From assembly GCF_012516475.1 (NCBI RefSeq), contig NZ_CP051217.1:1116001-1180000 (forward strand): 64,000 bases of DNA, in the 5' to 3' direction. Positions 16,514-25,235 of the stretch are shown piece after piece. The position numbers and the translations under genes were made by a program. Numbering within the stretch: position 1 is the stretch's first letter; each line of letters begins with the position of its first letter. This DNA is from Parasphingorhabdus halotolerans (GTDB lineage Bacteria; Pseudomonadota; Alphaproteobacteria; Sphingomonadales; Sphingomonadaceae). The notes below the pieces were generated by a model, which saw only the letters and a list, made by a program, of their open reading frames with translations, had not been told where the DNA came from and did not search any database.

Positions 16514-18147
16514 CAGGCTTTTTCTCCTGCCATTTCGGGCCACATCGCCCGCAGTTTTACTTTGTCGACCTTGCCAACCACATTGCGTGGCAGCGGTTCA
16601 TTTAAAAACAGCACCCTACCCGGTGCCTTATATTTAGCCAATTTTTCTCCGACGATGTCGATGATCTTCTGCTCACTCACCTCATTCGCCACAGCAACCG
16701 AAACCAGTAGCTCACCGAGCCGTTCATCGGCTATTCCAAAAGCTGCACATTCAGTGACTTCGGGTATTTCGTTCATCACACGCTCGACTTCGGCGCAGTA
16801 GATATTTTCACCGCCGGAAATAACCATGTCCTTCTTGCGATCGACGATGAAGACATAGCCTTCGTCATCAACATAGCCAACGTCGCCGGTATTGAGCCAG
16901 CCGTCTTCGCTTAAGACCTCGCTGGTCGCTGCAGAGTTATTCCAATAGCCCTTCATAACCATCGCGCCGCGGACGACAATTTCGCCGGCTTCACCTTGTG
17001 GCAACTCCTCACCATCGGGACCAACAATTTTCATATCAACCAGATTAAGCACCCGCCCCGCCGACGAGCGATTGCGAACAAAATCCTCTCCCACCGCCAT
17101 CGCAACACTGCCCGAACATTCGGTCATGCCATAGCCGGTGCCCATCACCGCCTGCGGGCAAATTTCGCGCACCGCGTCGAGCAGATTAACCGGCAGTGCC
17201 TGGCCACCTGTCCCGATATTGCGCAGCGATGATAAGTCGGCTCCCTCATCCCTGGCTGCACTCACCATATCCCAAAGCATTGTAGGAACGGCGGTAAATT
17301 GTGTGATATCTTCTTCCTGAATGACCTTCATTGCGTCCGCAGCATCCCAACGGCGCAGGATCACAACCTTGGTACCAGCAAAAAGCGGTGACAGGAAAGC
17401 AGCGCCCAAACCGGATATATGAAAAAGCGGGTAGACCTGCAGCACTGCCTGCTGCGGCATATTAGCAAGAATATTTTCGACCGGAATGCCCATCTGATTC
17501 GCCATATTGTGCAGCACCATCAATCCTGACATCTGCATAGACAATATCCCGGTGATCAGGTTTTTATGACTCAGCACCGCGCCCTTGACCCTGCCGGTCG
17601 TGCCGGAGGTGAACAAGATCGCGCAGGGATCTTCGGGTGACGCAATGGGCTGTTCACTTAAAGCGGCGCCTTCGGTTGGAAAACCATCTGCCTCAATAAT
17701 CCGACCAACATAACCGCCATCGCGCAACAAAGCCGCGCGCTCGGCATCCGCCAGCACCAGCTTCGCGCTAACTCCATTGACCGACGCCGCCAGTTCTTCA
17801 GGCGAGCCGCGACTATTTACTAATGCCGCCACGCCCCCTGTCCGCTGTACTGCCAGAAAAGCGACCATCCACTCCGCCCGATTGCGCATGCAGATCGCAA
17901 CATGTTCGCCGCGCTTGATCTGCAATTCCGGTACCAACGCATCGCGAAGCAAGAAAACATCTTCAAACGACAACCGCCGATCCCCCTCGACAATAAAGGT
18001 CTTGTCGCCATGATCGCGCGCGGCTTCGATCAGCATATTGAGGTCAGGAGGCGCGTTGACAAATTGCCGTAAGCCATCACGCTCGCCAATTTCAAAAGGC
18101 GAGCCTGACGCTGATACAGCAGCAAAAATAGGATCAATATCGCTCAA
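16513..18147 (-). CDS. Acyl-CoA synthetase (FadD-like, AMP-binding)
   Basis: 544 residues, full length for the ANL family. Visible motifs are ILFTSGTTGRVKGAVLSHKN (P-loop), MGTGYGMTECSGSVAMA, and the hinge segment GWLNTGDVGYVDDEGYVFIVDRKKDMVISGGENIYCAEVE. The C-terminal catalytic Lys is in PRNVVGKVDKVKLRAM. It forms acyl-CoA from a carboxylate with ATP. It starts 9 bp after the SDR stop and its stop overlaps the next start. Within this locus it likely activates a steroid acid, either the side-chain carboxylate or a late propionate. Confidence 0.9.
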   Translation of the reverse strand: MSDIDPIFAAVSASGSPFEIGERDGLRQFVNAPPDLNMLIEAARDHGDKTFIVEGDRRLSFEDVFLLRDALVPELQIKRGEHVAICMRNRAEWMVAFLAVQRTGGVAALVNSRGSPEELAASVNGVSAKLVLADAERAALLRDGGYVGRIIEADGFPTEGAALSEQPIASPEDPCAILFTSGTTGRVKGAVLSHKNLITGILSMQMSGLMVLHNMANQMGIPVENILANMPQQAVLQVYPLFHISGLGAAFLSPLFAGTKVVILRRWDAADAMKVIQEEDITQFTAVPTMLWDMVSAARDEGADLSSLRNIGTGGQALPVNLLDAVREICPQAVMGTGYGMTECSGSVAMAVGEDFVRNRSSAGRVLNLVDMKIVGPDGEELPQGEAGEIVVRGAMVMKGYWNNSAATSEVLSEDGWLNTGDVGYVDDEGYVFIVDRKKDMVISGGENIYCAEVERVMNEIPEVTECAAFGIADERLGELLVSVAVANEVSEQKIIDIVGEKLAKYKAPGRVLFLNEPLPRNVVGKVDKVKLRAMWPEMAGEKA

Positions 18148-18156
18148 TTCAGGATC

Positions 18157-19029
18157 CTAATAAACCGCAGCCGGGTTCTTGTCGTTCGGACTTCCCAGCA
18201 TATCGCGATAGCTCGGTTTTTCTTTTCCGCGATCAGTCACGCCCAGTTCCTTGGCAATCTCAGCGCCAATCAAGGTCCGCCCCGACAGCTCATCACGATT
18301 TCCGGCTTTGTCAATGGCCTCAATGATATGCGCAGTAAATTCTGGGTTTTCCGCAGTTTCGATAAAGCCTTCATATTGCTCGGGATTGGTTTTCTGCGCG
18401 ATCAACGAGCGCTCGGTCACCAGCGGCCCCATCCAGATCGACACCGCAATCACGCCAGTGTCGCGCAAATCATGCTCCATATCATGCGCGAATTTATCCA
18501 GACCTGCCTTTTGCGCGCCATAAGCCGGGCCATGCATATAACAGCTGGCCCCAAAAGAGGAGCCAAATGCGATCACCCCACTACCCTGCTTCACCATCAT
18601 CTTCGCCGCATGCCAGCTTGCAATATAGGCGGAGCGTAACCCCACATCGAGGATGTTAACCGCTTCGGGCTCTTTCTCCCAAAACGGTTTTTTCTCGATC
18701 AACTGATGATGGATATAGGCAGCGTTATTGACCAGAACATCCAGCCGTCCCTGCTCTTTCTCGATTTGCGCAAACAAAGCCGCGACTTGCTCGTCATCCG
18801 CATGGTCGCACATCACGGGGATGCCTTTTCCGCCTAATTCCGTGATTTTGGCAGCAGTTTCTGCGACGGTACCGGGCAGAACCGTGCCATCCCAGCCCTT
18901 GGCATCACCCGGCGTCACGGTGCGTCCTGTAACATAGACGGTGTACCCCAGCTCGCCAAAACCACGTGCTATTCCCGCGCCTGCGCCCCGACTTGCTCCT
19001 GTTACCAGTGCCACTTTGGCCTCAGTCAT
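18157..19029 (-). CDS. SDR-family oxidoreductase
   Basis: 290 residues with GASRGAGAGIARGF (Rossmann turn), NNAAY, Ser in VIAFGSSFGAS, and Tyr/Lys in YGAQKAGLDKFAHDM. The C-terminal tail after about residue 235 is longer and lacks the usual VDGG ending, as in the DHRS1-like branch. It is the first gene of the operon running to 10724; its promoter region (19030-19135) is shared with the divergent amidohydrolase and carries CGCAAAT/ATTTGCG repeats. Confidence 0.85.
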   Translation of the reverse strand: MTEAKVALVTGASRGAGAGIARGFGELGYTVYVTGRTVTPGDAKGWDGTVLPGTVAETAAKITELGGKGIPVMCDHADDEQVAALFAQIEKEQGRLDVLVNNAAYIHHQLIEKKPFWEKEPEAVNILDVGLRSAYIASWHAAKMMVKQGSGVIAFGSSFGASCYMHGPAYGAQKAGLDKFAHDMEHDLRDTGVIAVSIWMGPLVTERSLIAQKTNPEQYEGFIETAENPEFTAHIIEAIDKAGNRDELSGRTLIGAEIAKELGVTDRGKEKPSYRDMLGSPNDKNPAAVY

Positions 19030-19050
19030 GCTATGATCCCTCCGATTCGA

Positions 19051-19120
19051 CGCAAATTGAATATACTATCTATAATTAGCGTAGATTTGCGAAAAGAAAA
19101 GCCTAGAATTTTACGCAAAT
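19051..19120. promoter_or_regulatory. Divergent promoter with repeated CGCAAAT half-sites
   Basis: The 106-bp gap between the SDR (minus) and the amidohydrolase (plus) carries CGCAAAT at 19051-19057, ATTTGCG at 19085-19091 and CGCAAAT at 19114-19120, with TTTTACGCAAAT as the longest match. These fit the TGCGTAA-type half-site seen at other promoters here. The last copy overlaps the region just before the GGAGAG Shine-Dalgarno, where a repressor would block the start of transcription or translation. Confidence 0.55.
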
Positions 19121-19135
19121 GGAGAGTGAAGGCAT

Positions 19136-20848
19136 ATGAGCGACTATGATCTGGTAATTCGTGGCGGAACGATTGTCGATGGAACCGGCGGTTCCGAACG
19201 GGAAGGCGATCTGGCTATCGGGAATGGAAAAATCGCTGCCATTGGTGATGTCGGCGGAAATGGCGCGGAAGAAATCGACGCATCGTGCTGCATCGTGACA
19301 CCCGGTTTTGTCGATATTCACACCCACTATGATGGCCAGTGTATCTGGTCGGAAGAACTCAGCCCATCATCCTCTCACGGCGTTACAACGGTGGCAATGG
19401 GCAATTGCGGTGTCGGATTCGCGCCGTGCCGAAAGGAAGACCAGGCTCTGCTGATCAACGTCATGGAAGGTGTGGAAGACATCCCCGGAGTGGTTATGAC
19501 CGAAGGCCTCCCCTGGGACTGGGAGAGTTTTCCAGAATATCTCGATCGTGTTGATGCTGGTAAGCGCGACATCGATGTTGCCGCCTACCTGCCTCATTCG
19601 CCGCTGCGCGTTTTCGTCATGGGCGAACGCGGCGCGGCGCAGGAACCGGCCACCGACAATGATCTCGCAAAAATGCGCGCATTGGCGAAAGAAGCAATTG
19701 AAGCCGGTGCACTTGGCTTTGCAACATCGCGGCTATCCATCCATAAAACCGCAGATGGCGGCAGCATCCCGACCTTCGATGCCGATGTGAAAGAACTATC
19801 CGAAATATGTTCGGGCATGAGCGATGCGGGATCAGGTACCTTTCAGATCGTACTCGATGCATTTAGCGGCTGGGACAAGGAATATCCTGTGATCGAAAAA
19901 GTCATGGCGGCCAGCGGACGGCCAGCGACCTTCACCTTGGCAAGCGGCAATGACGGCCCGCCACGTTGGCGCAAGGTTCTGGATATGATTGAGCAATCGC
20001 GCAGCGAAGGTCATCAGGTGACAGCACAGGTTTTACCCAGACCGATAGGATTGATCGCGGGCCTTGAACTCACCGTCCACCCCTTCGTGCTTTGCCCAAG
20101 TTGGCAGAAGATTGCTGGCCTGCCAATTACCGAACAGGTGAAGGCGATGCGCGATCCCGATCTCCGCAAGGCGCTTTTGAGCGAGGACTTTGCCCAAGGC
20201 CATCCGTTTAACGAACTGGCCCGCAATTGGGACTGGATGTTCCCGCTTGATGATCCGCCAAACTACGCGCCACCCAAGGAAACAAGTATGGCAGGACAGG
20301 CAGCAGCACGCGGATGTACGCCGCAGGAGGTGGCCTATGACAGGATATTGGAAACCGATGGAAACGGGCTCTTTTTGGCTGCGCTAGGGAATTATGAAAA
20401 TGCCAGTCTGGAAAGCGCACATGAAATGCTCAGCCATCCGCAATGCGTGCCCGCGCTGGGCGATGGCGGTGCGCATTATGGGGCAATTTGCGATGCCAGT
20501 TACTCGACCTATCTGCTCACCCAATATGTCCGAGATGGAAATGGCCTGAGTTTTTCGCTGCCGGAAGCCGTGCATATGCTCTCGGCAAAAACCGCACAGG
20601 CCGCAGGATTCCATGATCGCGGCGTCCTGAAAGTCGGCGCAAAAGCCGATATAAATGTCATCAACCTTGACAAGCTCAAGCTCCATCTGCCGGAAATCGT
20701 CCGTGATTTACCCGCCGGTGGTCGACGCCTTCATCAGCAGGCCACGGGCTATGATGCAACCATTGTCTCGGGAGAAATTATCCGGCGGTTTGATCAATCG
20801 ACCGGCGCACGACCCGGCAAGCTCGTGCGCGGTGCTCAGGCGGGTTAA
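19136..20848 (+). CDS. N-acyl-D-amino-acid deacylase-like amidohydrolase
   Basis: 570 residues of the D-aminoacylase/amidohydrolase_3 type. It opens SDYDLVIRGGTIVDGTGGS, has the metal motif GFVDIHTHYDGQ with Ser-rich HGVTTVAMGNCGVGFAPC (the conserved Cys bridging-ligand region), later LGDGGAHYGAICDAS, and ends with the KVGAKADINVINLDKL dihydroorotase-like cap. No signal peptide, so cytoplasmic. GGAGAG precedes the ATG. In a steroid locus it could cleave an amide such as a conjugated bile acid, or act on another bond. Its stop lies 3 bp from the convergent gene's stop. Confidence 0.87.
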   Translation: MSDYDLVIRGGTIVDGTGGSEREGDLAIGNGKIAAIGDVGGNGAEEIDASCCIVTPGFVDIHTHYDGQCIWSEELSPSSSHGVTTVAMGNCGVGFAPCRKEDQALLINVMEGVEDIPGVVMTEGLPWDWESFPEYLDRVDAGKRDIDVAAYLPHSPLRVFVMGERGAAQEPATDNDLAKMRALAKEAIEAGALGFATSRLSIHKTADGGSIPTFDADVKELSEICSGMSDAGSGTFQIVLDAFSGWDKEYPVIEKVMAASGRPATFTLASGNDGPPRWRKVLDMIEQSRSEGHQVTAQVLPRPIGLIAGLELTVHPFVLCPSWQKIAGLPITEQVKAMRDPDLRKALLSEDFAQGHPFNELARNWDWMFPLDDPPNYAPPKETSMAGQAAARGCTPQEVAYDRILETDGNGLFLAALGNYENASLESAHEMLSHPQCVPALGDGGAHYGAICDASYSTYLLTQYVRDGNGLSFSLPEAVHMLSAKTAQAAGFHDRGVLKVGAKADINVINLDKLKLHLPEIVRDLPAGGRRLHQQATGYDATIVSGEIIRRFDQSTGARPGKLVRGAQAG

Positions 20849-20851
20849 ATT

Positions 20852-21532
20852 CTAGCTGAGGTCGTATTGGCTGGACGGAAAGACATCAATGGTGCCGGGA
20901 TCGATAAACCTTCCGACGCTATCCATCATTGTCGCCAGGTTCTTCTCGAATTTTTCCTGATCGGCGACGGCATCGAAAAAGACCAGCGGATTGGTCAGCG
21001 CCTCTACTGGAAAACATTCCTCGACAATCGCGATATAAGGGGGTGCGTCTTCGGTCAGTGGCTCGACAACTAGGTTTTGAATATATTCAAAATTGGACTG
21101 CGTATCGATGGCGATGCGCGTATGATAGTCACGCCAGATCGCGCGCCATTGCTGCCAGTCCAGTTTTTCCGGCAATGTCAGGAACGCCATTTGGGAAAAT
21201 CCCTCCGTTCGTTTGCCCAATCGAGGCGGATGTTTTTCGTTGGGAATAATCGCCGACTCCGCGATCAGCCAAGCGTGAAAGGATGCACAATATTCGGCAA
21301 TCACATTGTCCGTTTCACTGCGAAAAATCGGATTGGCTGACGGCAACCAGAGCTGAACCAACGCATTTGGCAGAGCATCCCCTCGGGACTGGATTAGCCC
21401 CTTGCCAGCCGCCACATCCTCATCTTGCAGGTTGACCCGCAGATTGCTGGTTTCATCTGGCAATCGCTCAGCCAAACCAGCCAATAGCTGGTCAGCATCC
21501 GCATCCCAGAGCGCGTAGATTATTTTCTCCAT
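20852..21532 (-). CDS. EthD-domain-like protein
   Basis: 226 residues, no signal peptide. It begins MEKIIYALWDADADQLLAGL and contains two ferredoxin-like alpha/beta halves; the second, with FSQMAFLTLPEKLDWQQWRAIWRDYHTRIAIDTQSNF, matches the EthD/dimeric alpha-beta barrel pattern I recognise from sphingomonad catabolic clusters. The family's role is not well settled (EthD is needed for an ether-degrading P450). It is in an operon with the SDR upstream (9-bp gap). Confidence 0.6.
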   Translation of the reverse strand: MEKIIYALWDADADQLLAGLAERLPDETSNLRVNLQDEDVAAGKGLIQSRGDALPNALVQLWLPSANPIFRSETDNVIAEYCASFHAWLIAESAIIPNEKHPPRLGKRTEGFSQMAFLTLPEKLDWQQWRAIWRDYHTRIAIDTQSNFEYIQNLVVEPLTEDAPPYIAIVEECFPVEALTNPLVFFDAVADQEKFEKNLATMMDSVGRFIDPGTIDVFPSSQYDLS

Positions 21533-21541
21533 ATTCCGCTC

Positions 21542-22303
21542 CTAGTCAAAATTGGCCTGACCGCCATCCAAGGGAATAGTCGCACCGGTCAGATAACCCA
21601 TCTCCGGCGCACAGAGCGAAACAACTGCCTGTCCGATATCACCTTCGCATTCTCCAACCCGGCCAAGCGGTATCGTCCGGAAGAAAGCCTCCGCCTCTTC
21701 AGGATTATTTTCAATCCAGTAATTGAGGCTCGGCGATTTGGCATGCGGTGCAATGGACAACACTCTTATGCCCTCCCCGCCCCATTCCGAAGCAGCAGCG
21801 CGGGTCAGCGGACGGATTGCCTGTTTCACCGATCCATAGGCGCCATAATTGGCCATGTCCCAGCGGATACCGGCCGAGGAAATCAAATTGAAAATTACCC
21901 CTCCGCCACGCTCTTTCATGATCGGATGCACCAGTTTCATCAACCGCAAAGTCGCGAGCGGACCCGATTCAAACCCTGCAAGATAGGCTTCATCCGAAAT
22001 CTTGTCGAGCGGCCCCAGTGGAACTTCCTGCGCGTTGTTGACCAGCACATCAATCCCGCCAAATTTTTCCACTGTCCTGTCCACCGCCGCTTTCAGATCA
22101 TCGCCGAACTTCACGTTGGCAGACAGACAAATGGCCTCTCCTCCCAAGTCTTCAATCAATTTACGGCTGTCTTCCAGTTTGCTTGCCGTCCGGCCAACCA
22201 GCGCAATCTTTGCTCCTGCCTTTGCTGCTGCCAAGGCAATCCCCTGACCCACGCCTTGCCCGCTGCCGGTTATCAGCGCGACTTTATCATTCAGATGGTC
22301 CAA
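21542..22303 (-). CDS. SDR-family oxidoreductase
   Basis: 253 residues, classical SDR: GSGQGVGQGIALAAAKAG, NNAQEVPLGPLD in place of NNAG, Ser in FNLISSAG, Tyr/Lys in YGAYGSVKQAIRPLTR, and a normal C-terminus LTGATIPLDGGQANFD. It begins the minus pair with the EthD-like gene and is divergent from the OYE operon across a region with ACGCATT/AATGCGT repeats. It probably acts on a hydroxysteroid or hydroxyacyl-CoA. Confidence 0.85.
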   Translation of the reverse strand: MDHLNDKVALITGSGQGVGQGIALAAAKAGAKIALVGRTASKLEDSRKLIEDLGGEAICLSANVKFGDDLKAAVDRTVEKFGGIDVLVNNAQEVPLGPLDKISDEAYLAGFESGPLATLRLMKLVHPIMKERGGGVIFNLISSAGIRWDMANYGAYGSVKQAIRPLTRAAASEWGGEGIRVLSIAPHAKSPSLNYWIENNPEEAEAFFRTIPLGRVGECEGDIGQAVVSLCAPEMGYLTGATIPLDGGQANFD

Positions 22304-22325
22304 ACTCTCTCTCCATTGCCAATAT

Positions 22326-22392
22326 TCGTAATTTATTTGCTATTTTTCTACGCATTCAGTTGACAATTTGCCACCAAAAGCTGCAAATGCGT
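22326..22392. promoter_or_regulatory. Divergent promoter with TTCGTAAT and ACGCATT/AATGCGT repeat
   Basis: TTCGTAATTTAT begins at 22325-22326. ACGCATT at 22350-22356 and AATGCGT at 22386-22392 form a 7-bp perfect inverted repeat with centres 36 bp apart; ATTTGC (22333-22338) and GCAAAT (22383-22388) form another pair. The downstream arm overlaps the start region of the reductase gene, fitting a repressor site. Confidence 0.5.
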
Positions 22393-22411
22393 GGAGATTA
22401 TGGAGGAAAAA

Positions 22412-23641
22412 TTGAAATCGCAAGCTGTATCTCCGTTTAGTGAGACAAAAATCGGCCCGCTGACGCTGCGCAACCGCTTTGTCAAAGCCGCCACCAATGA
22501 AGGCATGGCCAAGGGCGGGATTGTAACCAAGGGGCTGGCGCGGTTCCATGAGCGCATTGCCGAGGGCGGTGCGGCGATGTCCACGGTTGCCTATTGCGCG
22601 ACCTCACCGGATGGGCGAACATTTGTTGATCAGGCCGTTTTGGACGATGCGTCACTCAAAGATTTTCGTTCGCTCACCGACGCTGTCCATAAACATGGCG
22701 CAGCGGCCAGCGCACAGATCACCCATGCGGGCAGCTTTACTTTTCTCGACAAGGACTCGCTGAAGACCAACAAACCGCTTTCATCGAGCGGTGGGTTCAA
22801 CAAGGTAGGCGTGATGTCGGGGCGGTATTTCAAGAAGAAGATGAACCGTGAAGAGCTTAGTGCAATGGCGGGAGAGTTTGTTGCTGCAGCTATCCGCGCG
22901 AAGGAAGCCGGTTTTGATGCGGTCGAGCTGCATATGGGTCACGGTTATTTACTCAGCCAATTTGTTTCCCCAATCTATAACAAACGCCACGATAACTATG
23001 GTGGCTCCATAGAGAGGCGTATGAATTTTCCGTCCGAAGTGCTCAAAAAAGTGCTTGATGCGGTGGGCAAGGATCTCGCGGTGGTGGTCAAATATTCGAT
23101 GACCGATGGTCCCAAGGGCAATGATATTTCGGATGGGATTGCGGTTGCAAAGCGGCTGGAGGCGGACGGTGCGCATATGGCGGTGCTTTCCAATGGCCTG
23201 AATGTGGAATCGATCACCGCGATGTTCGGCTCGCCCCTTCCGCAGGCCAGCGGCGGCGGCAATGCGATTGTCAAAATTGGCAGCTGGATTCAGTCGCTAA
23301 CCGAACCCAAGGATGTTGTGTTTCGAGAGAGCTATTTGCGGGAATTGGCGCAGCAGGTTCGCGCTAATGTGGATATGCCGCTTGCATATCTCGGCGGTGT
23401 GCAGTCGCTCGATGGCGTCCAAAATGCCATGGCGGACGGTTTTGATACCATCGCGTTAGGCCGCGCGCTGGTGTTTGATCCCAATTTTGTTAATGATCTG
23501 CAATCGGGTGCAATCACACAATCGGGCTGTACGGCTTGTAACCGCTGCGTCACGATGATGTACACGCCGGGCGGGACAAGTTGTATTGAAACGCCTTATA
23601 AGCCCGATCCGAAACTGAACCAAGTGGGAGCTGCATCATGA
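22412..23641 (+). CDS. Old Yellow Enzyme-family NADH:flavin oxidoreductase
   Basis: About 409 residues from a TTG at 22412 that follows GGAGG by 5 nt; in-frame ATG at 22400 and GTG at 22391 are alternatives with poorer spacing. The FMN barrel shows SETKIGPLTLRNRFVKAATNEG, AQITHAG, ELHMGHGYLLSQFVSPIYNKR and YGGSIERRMNF. A Cys cluster TACNRCVTMM near the C-terminus resembles the Fe-S ligands of dienoyl-CoA reductases, but the extra C-terminal FAD/NAD domains are absent. Bacterial BaiCD and BaiH belong to this superfamily and reduce or oxidise steroid enones, so ring-A double-bond chemistry is plausible. The stop overlaps the next start by 4 bp. Confidence 0.85.
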   Translation: MKSQAVSPFSETKIGPLTLRNRFVKAATNEGMAKGGIVTKGLARFHERIAEGGAAMSTVAYCATSPDGRTFVDQAVLDDASLKDFRSLTDAVHKHGAAASAQITHAGSFTFLDKDSLKTNKPLSSSGGFNKVGVMSGRYFKKKMNREELSAMAGEFVAAAIRAKEAGFDAVELHMGHGYLLSQFVSPIYNKRHDNYGGSIERRMNFPSEVLKKVLDAVGKDLAVVVKYSMTDGPKGNDISDGIAVAKRLEADGAHMAVLSNGLNVESITAMFGSPLPQASGGGNAIVKIGSWIQSLTEPKDVVFRESYLRELAQQVRANVDMPLAYLGGVQSLDGVQNAMADGFDTIALGRALVFDPNFVNDLQSGAITQSGCTACNRCVTMMYTPGGTSCIETPYKPDPKLNQVGAAS

Positions 23642-24411
23642 GCCAGGATTTCTCCGACCATGTTGCTTTCATCACCGGCGGTAGCGACGGCATCGGCCGC
23701 GCAACGGCGGAACTATTGGCAGAACGGGGAGCTACGGTGATTGTCTGCGCGCGCGGCGAAGAGAAGCTGGAAGCGACACGCAAAGCAATCGAAGATGCTG
23801 GGGGCAAAGTGGAAGCACACCAACTTGACGTGACCGACAGCGATGCCTTTACCGCGTTGATTGAAGATGTGGCGGAGCGCCACGGTCGCCTCGACATGAT
23901 GGTCAACAATGCGATGGCGGTGCATTATGCGCCGATCGCCAAACTCAAACTCGAACATTGGCGCAAAGATTTTGCGGTCAATGCCGACGCGGTCTTTGTG
24001 GGCACTAAGACGGCGATGAAAATCATGACAGCTGCGAGAAAAGGATCGATTGTGAACATCTCTTCGACAACCGCGATCCGCGCTGCGGCCAATATGTCGA
24101 GCTATTCGGCGTCCAAGGCAGCGCTGATCCAGTTTACCGCCGTCGCCGCGATGGAAGCCGCGCGGTCCGGCGTCCGGATTAATGCTATTGTTCCGGGACA
24201 GGTGCAGACCGCCGGCAATGAGGATTTCGCCGCCAAAGCGCCCGATATTGCGGCAAAGACCTCCGAAGCCATCCCGATGGGGCGTGGCGGGGAACCGAAA
24301 GAACTGGCTGAAACCATCCTCTTCATGCTGTCCGACGCGGCGAGCTATATCACCGGCGTGGCGCTGCCCGTCGATGGCGGTAAATCGGCGCAACTCTATC
24401 TGCCTTCATGA
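23638..24411 (+). CDS. SDR-family oxidoreductase
   Basis: 257 residues with GGSDGIGRATAELLAERG, NNAMAVHYAPI, Ser in VNISSTTAI, Tyr/Lys in YSASKAALIQFTAVAAMEA, and C-terminus YITGVALPVDGGKSAQLYLPS. It is coupled by 4-bp overlaps to the OYE gene and the next SDR. The acidic residue after strand 2 is absent (VCARGEE with Arg), hinting at NADP(H) preference. A hydroxysteroid dehydrogenase role is inferred from context. Confidence 0.87.
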   Translation: MSQDFSDHVAFITGGSDGIGRATAELLAERGATVIVCARGEEKLEATRKAIEDAGGKVEAHQLDVTDSDAFTALIEDVAERHGRLDMMVNNAMAVHYAPIAKLKLEHWRKDFAVNADAVFVGTKTAMKIMTAARKGSIVNISSTTAIRAAANMSSYSASKAALIQFTAVAAMEAARSGVRINAIVPGQVQTAGNEDFAAKAPDIAAKTSEAIPMGRGGEPKELAETILFMLSDAASYITGVALPVDGGKSAQLYLPS

Positions 24412-25235
24412 ATGACACGGTTCGCATCAACGGCGGTGTCGCAGTTATAACCGGAGCCGCTAGCGGCATTGGGGCCGGGTTGGCGCGTCATGCGTCTTTG
24501 CTCGGCATAAAACTTGTTTTGGCGGATCAGAGTGCTGATGCGCTTAACAAAGTTGCGTCAGAAATTTCTACTGATGTGATCGCCGTCCCAACCGACGTGA
24601 GCGATGACGAAGCTGTTGACGCCCTTGCCGTCACCGCTTTTTCAGAATTTGGTTCTGTCGACCTGTTGTTCAACAACGCAGGCATTCTAACGAGCGGACT
24701 GAGTTGGGACATTGAAAAGGCAATTTGGCAACGCGCAATGGATGTCAATATTGGCGGGGTCGTCAACGCAATCCGTTCTTTTGTGCCGCGCATGATTGCG
24801 GCGGATCGACCAGCCAGGATTATCAATACGGCATCAGTTGGTGGTTTTTACCCTTCACCATTGATGGCGCCCTATTCTGCGACGAAATTTGCGGTGGTCG
24901 CCATCACCGAAGCATTAGCAGGCGAATTGGCGCAATTCGGGAGCAAAGTGTCTGTATCACTGCTCGCTCCTGGTCCGGTCAAAACAGATTTGATGAGAGA
25001 CGAGGCTCCGGCGCAGTCCTCCAAATTCATGCAATCGCTGCGGGCGATGGCGGACCGGAAGGGGCTTACCCCGGACCAATTTGCGCCGCTCGTCTTTGCT
25101 GGCATAGAGCGTGGCGATTACTGGATCATTCCACAACCCGAGTCGCTAGATGATCGATTGCGCCAAAGAACCGAAATGATTTTGAACAGAGAAAATCCAT
25201 TTGCCCCGGATTTGCACAAGGGAAAAACGACATGA
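24408..25235 (+). CDS. SDR-family oxidoreductase
   Basis: 275 residues: GAASGIGAGLARHASLLG, LADQSAD (acidic, NAD-type), NNAGILTSG, Ser in INTASVGGF, Tyr/Lys in YSATKFAVVAITEALAGELA. The C-terminal region, with APAQSSKFMQSLRAMADRKGLTPDQFAPLVFAGIERGDYWIIPQPES, is the longer tail of the polyketide-ketoreductase-like subgroup common in steroid and aromatic loci. Coupled by 4-bp overlaps to its neighbours, ending in the KstD gene, so it probably acts on a 3-hydroxy or 3-keto steroid just before delta1-dehydrogenation. Confidence 0.86.
   Translation: MNDTVRINGGVAVITGAASGIGAGLARHASLLGIKLVLADQSADALNKVASEISTDVIAVPTDVSDDEAVDALAVTAFSEFGSVDLLFNNAGILTSGLSWDIEKAIWQRAMDVNIGGVVNAIRSFVPRMIAADRPARIINTASVGGFYPSPLMAPYSATKFAVVAITEALAGELAQFGSKVSVSLLAPGPVKTDLMRDEAPAQSSKFMQSLRAMADRKGLTPDQFAPLVFAGIERGDYWIIPQPESLDDRLRQRTEMILNRENPFAPDLHKGKTT

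Noticed and set aside
23713..24393. 226-codon open frame antisense to an SDR
   Set aside because: Long but antisense to a gene with complete SDR motifs; the product is Arg/His-rich with no fold signature.
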